In this document: positions 1 through 5,802 of the stretch, in pieces
Position numbering within the stretch: position 1 is the stretch's first letter
How the letters are laid out: every line of letters begins with the position of its first letter
Assembly: GCA_018268735.1 (NCBI GenBank)
Contig: JAFDWA010000125.1
Coordinates: 1 to 5,802, forward strand
Direction of reading: 5' to 3'
From: Actinomycetota bacterium
GTDB taxonomy: Bacteria; Actinomycetota; Acidimicrobiia; Acidimicrobiales; Microtrichaceae
Length of the DNA stretch: 5,802 nt
The notes under the pieces: model-generated
Databases searched by the model: none
Seen by the model: the letters and a program-made list of their open reading frames with translations, nothing else
What the model was told of the DNA's origin: nothing
Program-made: the position numbers and the translations under genes

Positions 1-495
1 CCCGTGATCCTCTACGACATCCCGGTGCGGACCGGCCGCAAGATCGAGACCGACACCATGTTGCGCCTCGCTCACGAGGTGGGGAACATCGTCGCGGTCA
101 AGGACGCCGCGGGCGATCCGACGGAGACGGCGCGACTCATCGCGGCCGCACCATCGGGCTTCGAGGTGTACAGCGGTGACGACGCCTTCACCCTGCCGCT
201 CTTGGCGGTCGGCGCCGTCGGCGTCATCTCGGTGGCGTCGCACTGGGTCGGACGCCAGATGGGTGAGATGATCGACGCCTTCATGAAGGGCGACGTGGAC
301 GCGGCACGACGGATCAACGCCGGTCTCATCGCCTCCTACGACTACGAGAGCAGCGCTGACGCCGTGAACCCCGTTCCCACCAAGACCATGCTCCGTGTGC
401 TCGGCCTGAACGTCGGCGAATGCCGAGCTCCGATGGGTCCCGCGCCCGACGGGTTGTCGGACCGCGCCCGGCGCGTCCTCGACGGGCTCGCCTGA
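1..495 (+). CDS. dapA: 4-hydroxy-tetrahydrodipicolinate synthase, C-terminal part (5' end outside window)
   Basis: DapA condenses pyruvate with aspartate 4-semialdehyde in the cytoplasm, the first committed step to diaminopimelate and lysine. The reading frame is open from base 1 and gives 164 residues. A full DapA has about 290-300, so roughly the first 130 residues lie to the left. What is visible fits the second half of the (beta/alpha)8 barrel: LYDIPVRTG (residues 4-12 of the fragment) corresponds to E. coli YNVPSRTG, with the active-site Tyr (Y5) and the substrate-binding Arg (R10). AVKDAAGD follows, with the Schiff-base lysine K34 (bases 100-102). Further on come SGDDA and the GVISV strand, then the helical C-terminal region with NPVPTK. 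No catalytic residue is missing in this part. The related N-acetylneuraminate lyase family shares the fold, but the GDDA and GVISV blocks and the adjacent rnj favour DapA. The TGA stop overlaps the next start, which indicates an operon. Confidence 0.95.
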   Translation, partial: PVILYDIPVRTGRKIETDTMLRLAHEVGNIVAVKDAAGDPTETARLIAAAPSGFEVYSGDDAFTLPLLAVGAVGVISVASHWVGRQMGEMIDAFMKGDVDAARRINAGLIASYDYESSADAVNPVPTKTMLRVLGLNVGECRAPMGPAPDGLSDRARRVLDGLA

Positions 496-497
496 TG
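493..497 (+). promoter_or_regulatory. TGATG stop/start overlap coupling dapA and rnj
   Basis: The dapA stop (TGA, 493-495) and the rnj start (ATG, 495-497) share one base. The bases just upstream of the ATG (GACGGGCTCGCC) have only a weak purine stretch. I infer that ribosomes finishing dapA reinitiate on rnj, so RNase J output depends largely on dapA translation. No separate promoter for rnj can be seen inside dapA. Confidence 0.7.
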
Positions 498-2153
498 GCG
501 GCACCGGTCCACATCACGTTCCTCGGTGGCCTCGGCGAGATCGGACGCAACTGCGCCGCACTCGAGCTCGAAGGGCAGATCCTGCTCATCGACTGCGGTC
601 TGATGTTCCCCGACAACGACATGCTCGGCGTCGACCTCGTCCTGCCGGACTTCACCTGGCTGTTGGAGCGCTCCGACGACATCGTCGGATGCATCGCGAC
701 CCACGGCCACGAGGACCACGTCGGTGGCCTGTCGTACCTGCTGCGCGAGGCGAGCTTCCCGCTGTTCGGGACCGATCTCACCCTCGGACTCGCTCGTGGT
801 CGCATCGAGGAGGCCGGACTGCTGGGCCAGACGCAGCTCAACGTCGTCGACGACGGCGACACGTGGGAGATCGGCCCGTTCGACGTCGAGTTCATCCCCA
901 CCACCCACTCGGTCCCCCAGGCGGTCGCCACGGCCTTCCACACCCCACAGGGCACGATCGTGCACTCCGGGGACTTCAAGATCGACCTCACCCCGGTGGA
1001 CGGTCGGCTGACGAACCTGTCGCGCCTCGGCGCGCTGGCCGACGGCGACGGGGTCCGGCTCCTGCTCGCTGATTCGACGAACGCGGACCAGCGAGGCCAC
1101 TCCCGCTCGGAGACCGAGGTCGGTCGCGTCCTGCACCAGCTCATGTACGAGCAGCGGGGTCGACGGGTCATCGTCGCCTGCTTCGCGAGCCACATCCACC
1201 GCATCCAGCAGCTCGCCGACGCCGCGATCGACTCGGACCGGGTGATCGCGCCGCTCGGCCGCTCGATGCGACGGAACATCTCGATGGCACGTGAGATGGG
1301 ACTGCTGCGGATCCCGGACCGCTCGATCATCGACGTGGAGGACGTCGACAAGCGACAGCCCGGCGAGGTCCTGGTCCTCTCGACCGGCTCGCAGGGCGAG
1401 CCGATGTCCGCGCTGACGCTGCTCGCGAACCAGGAGAACCGCTGGCTCAAGCTGCACCCGGAGGACACGGTCATCCTCTCGAGCCACCCCATCCCCGGCA
1501 ACGAGCACGACGTGACGCGGGTGATCGACAACCTCTTCCGCCAGGGCGTCGAGGTCATCCACTCGGGCATCTCCGACGTGCACGCGACCGGCCACGCGAA
1601 GGCCGAGGAGCTCAAGCTCTACCAGTCGATCATCAAGCCGGAGTGGTTCGTGCCGGTCCACGGCGAGTACCACCACCTGGTCGCCCACGCCCGCCTCGCC
1701 GAGCAGATGGGCACCGCCCACGACCACATCGTCGTGGCCGAGGACGGTGACCGGCTGGTCCTCGACGACGACGGGTTGCGAGAGGTCGGTCGGGTTCCCG
1801 CCGAGTACGTGTTCGTCCACGGCACCGTCGGCGACGTCGGCACCGGCGTGCTGTCGGAGCGGCGGGTCCTTGCCGACGAGGGGGTGGTCTCCGCGATCGT
1901 CTGCGTCGACCGCAAGCGCAGGAAGATCGTCGCCGGCCCGCAGGTCGCGACGCGGGGATGGGTCTACGAACCGGAGTCCGGCGACCTGCTCGGCGAGCTC
2001 GCCACGCGGGTCCGCGGCGCGATCGAGCAGGGGCTGGCCGACGACGCCGAGCTGCAGCGCCTCGAGAAGCTCGTGCGCAAGGCGGCCGGCAGCTTCGTCT
2101 CCGAGCGCACACGGCGACGCCCCATGATCGTCCCGGTCGTGCTCGAGGTCTGA
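495..2153 (+). CDS. rnj: Ribonuclease J (metallo-beta-lactamase / beta-CASP RNase)
   Basis: RNase J is a zinc-dependent cytoplasmic 5'-3' exonuclease and endonuclease that matures rRNA and degrades mRNA. The protein has 552 residues, the usual family length. An N-terminal metallo-beta-lactamase part opens with GGLGEIGRN (11-19) and carries the signature HGHEDH (H70, H72, D74, H75). Further metal ligands are H138 (TTHS), D160 (HSGDFK) and H389 (PVHGE). The beta-CASP domain lies at about 205-365. It contains the ACFASHIHR segment (228-236), STGSQGEP (296-303), SSHPIPGNE (329-337) and H363-A-T-G-H367. The C-terminal domain covers about 460-552. All catalytic residues are present, so the enzyme should be active. 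The ATG at 495 was chosen because the conserved first beta-strand follows within six residues. The in-frame ATG at 420 would add 25 Arg/Pro-rich residues encoded inside dapA. The dapA-rnj pair is conserved in Actinobacteria, for example in Mycobacterium. Confidence 0.96.
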   Translation: MAAPVHITFLGGLGEIGRNCAALELEGQILLIDCGLMFPDNDMLGVDLVLPDFTWLLERSDDIVGCIATHGHEDHVGGLSYLLREASFPLFGTDLTLGLARGRIEEAGLLGQTQLNVVDDGDTWEIGPFDVEFIPTTHSVPQAVATAFHTPQGTIVHSGDFKIDLTPVDGRLTNLSRLGALADGDGVRLLLADSTNADQRGHSRSETEVGRVLHQLMYEQRGRRVIVACFASHIHRIQQLADAAIDSDRVIAPLGRSMRRNISMAREMGLLRIPDRSIIDVEDVDKRQPGEVLVLSTGSQGEPMSALTLLANQENRWLKLHPEDTVILSSHPIPGNEHDVTRVIDNLFRQGVEVIHSGISDVHATGHAKAEELKLYQSIIKPEWFVPVHGEYHHLVAHARLAEQMGTAHDHIVVAEDGDRLVLDDDGLREVGRVPAEYVFVHGTVGDVGTGVLSERRVLADEGVVSAIVCVDRKRRKIVAGPQVATRGWVYEPESGDLLGELATRVRGAIEQGLADDAELQRLEKLVRKAAGSFVSERTRRRPMIVPVVLEV

Positions 2154-2300
2154 CCGGGTCGCTCGTCGACGCCGACAGCCGCCGTCCTCGTCGCGGGTGG
2201 GTGGCCAGGCCGACGCTGGCGGACGAGTCCGGCATAGCCGGAAGTGCTCCTCGGCGGCGCACCGAGCGGTCGGTCGGCACCCTGGTGACGGATGTCTCTT

Positions 2301-2319
2301 GCTGCCGAGATGCTGCCGA
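2301..2319 (+). repeat. Direct repeat GCTGCCGA, period 11, upstream of the MMPL gene
   Basis: GCTGCCGA occurs at 2301-2308 and again at 2312-2319, separated by GAT. The 11-base period is about one DNA turn, the spacing seen when two protein subunits bind the same face. Either copy (with the T before it, TGCTGC) could also pair with GCAGCA at 2330-2335. It lies about 100 bases before the MMPL start. It could be a regulator site, an RNA stem or chance; nothing in the window names a regulator. Confidence 0.3.
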
Positions 2320-2399
2320 TCGCGAGCGCGCAGCAGACTGGCTCGGTCGGCCCCCCGGAACCGTGCTCGGTGCGAGCCGCTCCGCCTCCATGGCCGGCC

Positions 2400-2407
2400 G
2401 GAAAGGG
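2400..2407 (+). promoter_or_regulatory. Ribosome binding site of the MMPL gene
   Basis: GGAAAGGG lies seven bases before the ATG at 2415. Its GAAAGG core is a perfect complement to the CCUUUC of the 16S rRNA 3' end. This site decides the start: the in-frame ATG codons at 2292 and 2310 have no comparable sequence and would add a non-conserved N-terminal extension. Confidence 0.75.
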
Positions 2408-2414
2408 TGTCGGG

Positions 2415-4766
2415 ATGTTCGGACGACTGGGTGGTTGGTGCTGTCGACGTCGATGGGTCGTCGTCGTTGCGTGGATCGTGGTGCTCGTCGCCGGTGGGGT
2501 GCTGACCGGATCGCTCGGCAGCAGCTTCAAGTCTGAGTTCAACCTGCCCGACGTCGAGTCCAAGCACGGCATGGACATCCTGACGGCCTCCTTCGGGGGC
2601 CTCGGTGCCGGTTCGACGGGTTCGATCGTGTTCCAGACGAGGGGCGCCTTCTCCGACGCCCAGAAGGCGCAGCTGCAGTCCTTCCTGGACCACGTCGCCA
2701 CGATCGACAGGACGACGGTCCGCAGCCCGTTCGGGCCGACGGGTGCGACCCAGGTCTCCGATCGAGGCGGCAACGGGACGATCGCATACGCGGATCTCGA
2801 GGTGCCCAAGCTGCTCGACCAGGACGCGGCCAAGCAGTACGCGTCCAGGGTGCGCAGCGCTGCGCCCCACGTCGACGGCGTCCGCATCGAGTACGGCGGT
2901 CGGATCTTCGCCGAGTTCGAACCGCCGAACTCCGAGCTGCTGGGACTGGCGTTCGCCGTCGTGATCCTGATCGCGGCGTTCGGCTCGGTGCTCGCGATGG
3001 GGCTGCCCATCGGGGTCGCGCTCGGCGGCATCGGCGTCGGCACGATCTTCCTCACGATCCTGTCGAACGTCGTGACCATGCCGGACTTCGCGACGACGCT
3101 CGGCGTGATGATCGGCCTCGGTGTCGGGATCGACTACGCGCTGTTCATCGTCACGCGGTTCCGCGAGCAGCTGCGGTTGGGTCACTCGGTCGAGGAGTCG
3201 GTGGCCATCGCGATCGACACGTCGGGTCGGGCGGTCACCTTCGCCGGGATGACCGTGGTCATCTCCCTGCTCGGCATGCTGCTCATGGGGGTGAGCTTCG
3301 TGCAGGGCCTCGGCATCGGTGCGGCGACGGTGGTCGCGGTGACGATGACGGCCTCCCTCACCCTGCTGCCGGCCCTCCTTGGCTTCGCCGGTGAGCGGAT
3401 CGAGCGCACGCGCTGGCGGGGTCTGATCGCGACCGGGCTCGTCGCGCTCGCCCTGCTCGGCGCGGGCTTGAAGCTCCAGCCGCTCGCCGTCGCCGCGTTC
3501 GGGATGGCGCTGGTGGTGCTGGTGGTCGGGTTCTTCTGGTCGCCGTTGCGCCGTGAGGTTCCCCGGGCCGAGGCGAAGCCGCTGCGTGAGACCACGGCCT
3601 ACCGCTGGAGTCGGATCGTGCAGGGCCACCCGTGGGCGATGTCGCTCGGAGCGACCGCGTTCCTCCTGGTCCTGATGATCCCCACCTTCGCCATGCACCT
3701 CGGGTTCCCCGACGAGGGCAACGATCCGCTCGGCTCGACGACGCGGACCGCCTACGACCTGATCGCCGAGGGGTTCGGTCCCGGGCACAACGGCCCGTTG
3801 ATCCTCGTGTCGAAGCTCCCGGCGGGCACCGATGCGGCAACCCTCCAGGAGATCACCACGACGCTCGGATCCACCCGCGGCGTCGCGTCGGTGACCCCCG
3901 CGATCAGGAACACGATGCTCACCGGGTCGAAGGACGAGCCGACCGCGGTGATGTGGCGGGTCGTGCCCACGACCTCTCCACAGGACCAGGCGACGACGGA
4001 CCTCGTGCACCGCCTCCGCGACGAGGTCATCCCGCACGCTGAACAGGGCACCGGGATGCGGGTGCTCGTCACGGGCTTCGTCGCCGTCACCGTCGACTTC
4101 ACGAACTTCGTGGCGGACCGCCTCGTCCTGTTCTTCGGTGCCGTGCTCGGTCTCTCCTTCGTGCTGCTGATGATCGTGTTCCGCTCCCTGCTCGTGCCGC
4201 TCAAGGCCGTGATCATGAACCTCCTGTCGATCGGTGCCGCCTACGGCGTGCTCGTCGCGATCTTCCAGTGGGGTTGGGCCGGGAGCCTGTTCGGGATCGA
4301 GCCCGCCCCGATCGAGCCGTTCATGCCGATGATGCTGTTCGCGATCGTGTTCGGCCTCTCGATGGACTACGAGGTGTTCCTGCTGTCGCGGATCCGCGAG
4401 GAGTGGGTCCGCACCGGCGACTCGAAGGCGTCGGTGGCCGATGGGCTCGCTGCGACGGCCAGGGTCATCACCGCCGCGGCAGCGATCATGGTCTTCGTGT
4501 TCGGCAGCTTCCTCGGGGAGTCGATGCGCACCGTGAAGCTGTTCGGCTTCGGGCTCGCGCTCGCGGTGCTCCTCGACGCCACCGTGGTGCGGATGCTCCT
4601 GGTGCCGGCGACGATGGAGCTCCTCGGCGACCGCAACTGGTGGCTCCCCAGGTGGCTCGACCGGCTGCTCCCGCACGTGAACGTCGAGGGGACCATCGAG
4701 CACACCAACCCGGGTGAGGACGACGACGCTCCGGATGCCGAGATGGAGCTCGAGCCGATCGGCTGA
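2415..4766 (+). CDS. MMPL/RND-superfamily transporter
   Basis: This is a proton-driven inner-membrane exporter of the MMPL branch of the RND superfamily. Family members move lipids, lipoglycan precursors or drugs; the substrate here is not readable from sequence. The protein has 783 residues. A basic N-terminus (RRRW, 11-14) precedes TM1 (about 14-31). Next come an outer porter domain (33-172), TM2-TM6 (about 175-195, 197-217, 226-247, 275-295, 299-323), TM7 (406-427), a second porter domain (428-566) and TM8-TM12 (about 567-588, 594-616, 636-657, 681-700, 706-729). Both proton-relay Asp-Tyr pairs are present: GVGIDY (D240-Y241) and GLSMDYE (D650-Y651), equivalent to those of MmpL3. Two extra hydrophobic segments (about 335-352 and 356-375) sit between TM6 and TM7, which is unusual. 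The C-terminal tail (767-783) is acidic. The start at 2415 rests on the strong ribosome binding site and the short lead into TM1. No adjacent regulator is seen. Confidence 0.93.
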   Translation: MFGRLGGWCCRRRWVVVVAWIVVLVAGGVLTGSLGSSFKSEFNLPDVESKHGMDILTASFGGLGAGSTGSIVFQTRGAFSDAQKAQLQSFLDHVATIDRTTVRSPFGPTGATQVSDRGGNGTIAYADLEVPKLLDQDAAKQYASRVRSAAPHVDGVRIEYGGRIFAEFEPPNSELLGLAFAVVILIAAFGSVLAMGLPIGVALGGIGVGTIFLTILSNVVTMPDFATTLGVMIGLGVGIDYALFIVTRFREQLRLGHSVEESVAIAIDTSGRAVTFAGMTVVISLLGMLLMGVSFVQGLGIGAATVVAVTMTASLTLLPALLGFAGERIERTRWRGLIATGLVALALLGAGLKLQPLAVAAFGMALVVLVVGFFWSPLRREVPRAEAKPLRETTAYRWSRIVQGHPWAMSLGATAFLLVLMIPTFAMHLGFPDEGNDPLGSTTRTAYDLIAEGFGPGHNGPLILVSKLPAGTDAATLQEITTTLGSTRGVASVTPAIRNTMLTGSKDEPTAVMWRVVPTTSPQDQATTDLVHRLRDEVIPHAEQGTGMRVLVTGFVAVTVDFTNFVADRLVLFFGAVLGLSFVLLMIVFRSLLVPLKAVIMNLLSIGAAYGVLVAIFQWGWAGSLFGIEPAPIEPFMPMMLFAIVFGLSMDYEVFLLSRIREEWVRTGDSKASVADGLAATARVITAAAAIMVFVFGSFLGESMRTVKLFGFGLALAVLLDATVVRMLLVPATMELLGDRNWWLPRWLDRLLPHVNVEGTIEHTNPGEDDDAPDAEMELEPIG

Positions 4767-4776
4767 CCACTCCCGG

Positions 4777-4790
4777 GACGCAGCTGCGTC
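4777..4790. other. Perfect 14-base palindrome after the MMPL gene
   Basis: GACGCAGCTGCGTC is its own reverse complement and begins 11 bases after the MMPL stop. As RNA it could fold to GACGC-AGCT-GCGTC; as DNA it has the symmetry of a dimeric repressor site. No T-run follows, so it is not a classical terminator. A second, weaker inverted repeat follows directly (CGGTC at 4795-4799 with GACCG at 4807-4811). The palindrome is seen directly; its role is not. Confidence 0.45.
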
Positions 4791-4845
4791 GGATCGGTCC
4801 TGACCCGACCGGCTGCGACCCGGCGCGGACAGGACCCGCACCGGT

Positions 4846-4862
4846 GGGCGGGGACTCCGCCC
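4846..4862 (+). terminator. GC-rich hairpin between MMPL and ftsK, possible T-less terminator
   Basis: GGGCGG-GGACT-CCGCCC forms a perfect six-base-pair, all-GC stem with a five-base loop, 80 bases after the MMPL stop and 36 bases before the ftsK start. No run of T follows. Actinobacteria are thought to use such hairpins without a U-tract as terminators, so this may separate the MMPL transcript from ftsK. It could equally be a stem in the ftsK leader, or chance. Confidence 0.35.
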
Positions 4863-4881
4863 GAGCGTCACCCGCCGTGGG

Positions 4882-4887
4882 TAGCGT
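4882..4887 (+). promoter_or_regulatory. Candidate -10 element for ftsK
   Basis: TAGCGT matches the actinobacterial -10 pattern TANNNT and ends ten bases before the GTG at 4898. Transcription starting six to ten bases downstream would begin at or within a few bases of the start codon, giving a leaderless or nearly leaderless mRNA. The lack of a good Shine-Dalgarno sequence (only a short GGCAGG at 4888-4893, four bases from the GTG) fits this. No -35 hexamer resembling TTGACA is present at the expected distance. Confidence 0.4.
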
Positions 4888-4897
4888 GGCAGGCACT

Positions 4898-5802
4898 GTG
4901 GCCACCAAGCAGAAGACAGCCTCCCGTCGCAGCCCGGCGACACCCAGGAAGTCCTCGTCAGGGCGCTCCCGCTCCTCGGCTCGCGACGCCGCGACGCGCT
5001 CCGGTGCGGCTGCGACGTCGCGTTCGACTCGATCCCGGTCGACGGAGTCGGGGCCGGGACCCATCGCCTCGCTCCTCGAGGGCCACGGCCACGATGTCAT
5101 CGGACTCGTGCTCGTCGTGGTCGGCGTCGTCGCTGCGATCGGGATCTACGCGGGGGCTGCCGGCCCGTTGGGGACTGCTCTGGCGGCGTTGGCGTCGAGC
5201 CTGTTCGGTCATCTCGACCTGCTCGTCCCACCGGCGTTGGTCGCCGGCGGAGTGCTCGTCATCGTCGGGCCGCGCCACCGCCACGTCGACCTCACCGAGG
5301 ACAGCGGGGTCGACGTCGAGGACCCTGATCGTGTCGGTGCACCGGCCGCGCCGGAGCACGTCCGCCTGCGCCGCGTGCTGGGATCGGTCCTCGGGGTGCT
5401 GGCGCTCGGCGGGCTGCTGCACGTGGTGGGCGGCCAGGGGCGCTCGATCGAATCGGGCGGCCTCGGTGCGTACTCCGATGCCGGCGGCCTGTTGGGTGCC
5501 GGAGTCGCGGGTGCCTTCGAGCGCGTGGTCGGCCGCTGGGGTGCGTTGGCGGTGCTCGTGGTGCTCGCCGTGCTCGCTGCGAGCCTCCTGTCGGGCAGGT
5601 CGCTGCGGACCCTGGGCCGAGACGTCACCGCAGCGCTCGGTCCGCTCGCCCGTCGTCTCGTGGAGTGGCTGTCGGGGTTGTTCCGCCTCGGGCCGTCGCC
5701 GGCCGAGGGCGAGGGGACGGGCATCGACGACGGCGTCGCGGTGGCGTTGTACGACCAGGACGCGGGTGGCGCACCGAAGCCGAAGCGCTCGCGCGCGAAG
5801 AA
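4898..5802 (+). CDS. ftsK: FtsK/SpoIIIE-type DNA translocase, N-terminal membrane domain (3' end outside window)
   Basis: FtsK anchors at the division septum and pumps chromosomal DNA so that the ends clear the closing septum. Only the first 301 residues are here; the ATPase motor (Walker motifs) and the DNA-reading gamma domain would lie to the right. Residues 2-55 form a basic Ser/Arg/Ala-rich cytoplasmic tail. Four membrane segments follow at about 66-86, 106-124, 158-178 and 214-232, the FtsK 4TM arrangement. Between the third and fourth is a Gly-rich stretch (187-213) of the form usual in the family. A hydrophilic linker begins near 240, with a short amphipathic stretch (about 245-262), an acidic patch and a Lys/Arg cluster (294-301). 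The GTG at 4898 was chosen because the basic tail typical of actinobacterial FtsK starts there (MATKQKT); in-frame GTGs at 4877 and 4886 are alternatives. The gene order after dapA-rnj supports FtsK. The call rests on the membrane domain alone. Confidence 0.85.
   Translation, partial: MATKQKTASRRSPATPRKSSSGRSRSSARDAATRSGAAATSRSTRSRSTESGPGPIASLLEGHGHDVIGLVLVVVGVVAAIGIYAGAAGPLGTALAALASSLFGHLDLLVPPALVAGGVLVIVGPRHRHVDLTEDSGVDVEDPDRVGAPAAPEHVRLRRVLGSVLGVLALGGLLHVVGGQGRSIESGGLGAYSDAGGLLGAGVAGAFERVVGRWGALAVLVVLAVLAASLLSGRSLRTLGRDVTAALGPLARRLVEWLSGLFRLGPSPAEGEGTGIDDGVAVALYDQDAGGAPKPKRSRAK

Larger units (their letters stand above)
2154..2414. other. rnj-to-MMPL intergenic region with several short inverted repeats
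   Basis: These 261 bases hold no gene I can support. Perfect five-base-pair inverted repeats are visible at 2204-2220 (GCCAG/CTGGC), 2229-2241 (CCGGC-ATA-GCCGG), 2261-2274 (ACCGA-GCGG-TCGGT) and 2365-2377 (GCTCG-GTG-CGAGC). CTCGG at 2250-2254 could pair with CCGAG at 2262-2266, in competition with the third hairpin. No T-run follows any of them, so a classical terminator for rnj is absent. The first two hairpins, 51-88 bases past the rnj stop, could act as weak terminators. The only TA dinucleotide lies in the loop at 2235, and I see no convincing -10 or -35 pair. The MMPL gene may be read from the upstream operon or from a promoter I cannot recognise. Short stems are expected by chance at this GC content. 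Confidence 0.45.

Noticed and set aside
420..494. 25-residue N-terminal extension of RNase J from the ATG at 420
   Set aside because: It lies wholly inside dapA in another frame and encodes an Arg/Pro-rich stretch. The conserved first strand begins right after the ATG at 495, which overlaps the dapA stop.
2400..2407. FtsK-orienting (KOPS-like GGGNAGGG) motif
   Set aside because: GGAAAGGG differs from the E. coli motif at one base and is better explained as the Shine-Dalgarno sequence of the MMPL gene.
2292..2414. 41-residue N-terminal extension of the MMPL protein from the ATG at 2292
   Set aside because: The extension is Pro/Ala-rich with no conserved feature. The ATG at 2415 has a strong ribosome binding site seven bases upstream and leads into TM1 at the usual distance for the family.
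2154..2414. Known riboswitch (c-di-AMP, cobalamin or M-box type) before the transporter
   Set aside because: I could not match any conserved core of these classes; only short generic stems are present.
2197..2505. Plus-strand open frame of 102 codons bridging the gap and the start of the MMPL gene
   Set aside because: It is out of frame with the transporter and overlaps its first 30 codons. The Arg/Ser/Ala-rich translation is typical of off-frame GC-rich DNA, and no supporting ribosome binding site was seen.
342..4943. Minus-strand open frame of 1533 codons spanning rnj and the MMPL gene
   Set aside because: It is in exact register with both sense genes, so it stays open simply because they lack TTA, CTA and TCA codons. 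Its translation is Arg/His/Asp/Glu-rich and repetitive in the manner of antisense shadows, with no domain I recognise.

Overview
The window is a high-GC stretch carrying four plus-strand genes of ordinary actinobacterial type: the C-terminal half of dapA (dihydrodipicolinate synthase), a complete rnj (ribonuclease J), a complete MMPL/RND-superfamily membrane transporter gene, and the first 301 codons of an ftsK-type DNA translocase gene. The base composition, the GTG start of ftsK, the basic N-terminal tail of FtsK, and the order dapA-rnj-(other genes)-ftsK, which is known from Mycobacterium and other Actinobacteria, all suggest an actinomycetote. I cannot fix the class. The style of the MMPL and FtsK proteins would suit a deep-branching group such as Acidimicrobiia, but that is only an impression.

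Layout: dapA enters from the left edge and ends at 495. Its TGA shares one base with the ATG of rnj (TGATG), so the two genes are almost certainly one transcript with coupled translation. A 261-base gap (2154-2414) follows. It holds several short GC-rich inverted repeats, an 11-base-period direct repeat and, at its end, a strong Shine-Dalgarno sequence for the transporter gene at 2415-4766. A second gap of 131 bases (4767-4897) holds a perfect 14-base palindrome, a strong GC hairpin and a possible -10 element just before the GTG start of ftsK, which runs off the right edge.

How the genes work together: DapA commits aspartate semialdehyde to diaminopimelate and lysine, and so to peptidoglycan cross-links. 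RNase J matures and degrades RNA. FtsK clears chromosome ends from the division septum. The MMPL protein is a proton-driven exporter, probably of a lipid or another hydrophobic compound. These are housekeeping or envelope functions with no evident shared pathway beyond cell wall and division.

I found no mobile element, CRISPR array, tRNA, rRNA or recognisable riboswitch, and no sign of a new biological system. The points most worth a second look are an extra pair of predicted membrane helices in the transporter, the placement of the transporter between rnj and ftsK, and the structured gaps on either side of it.
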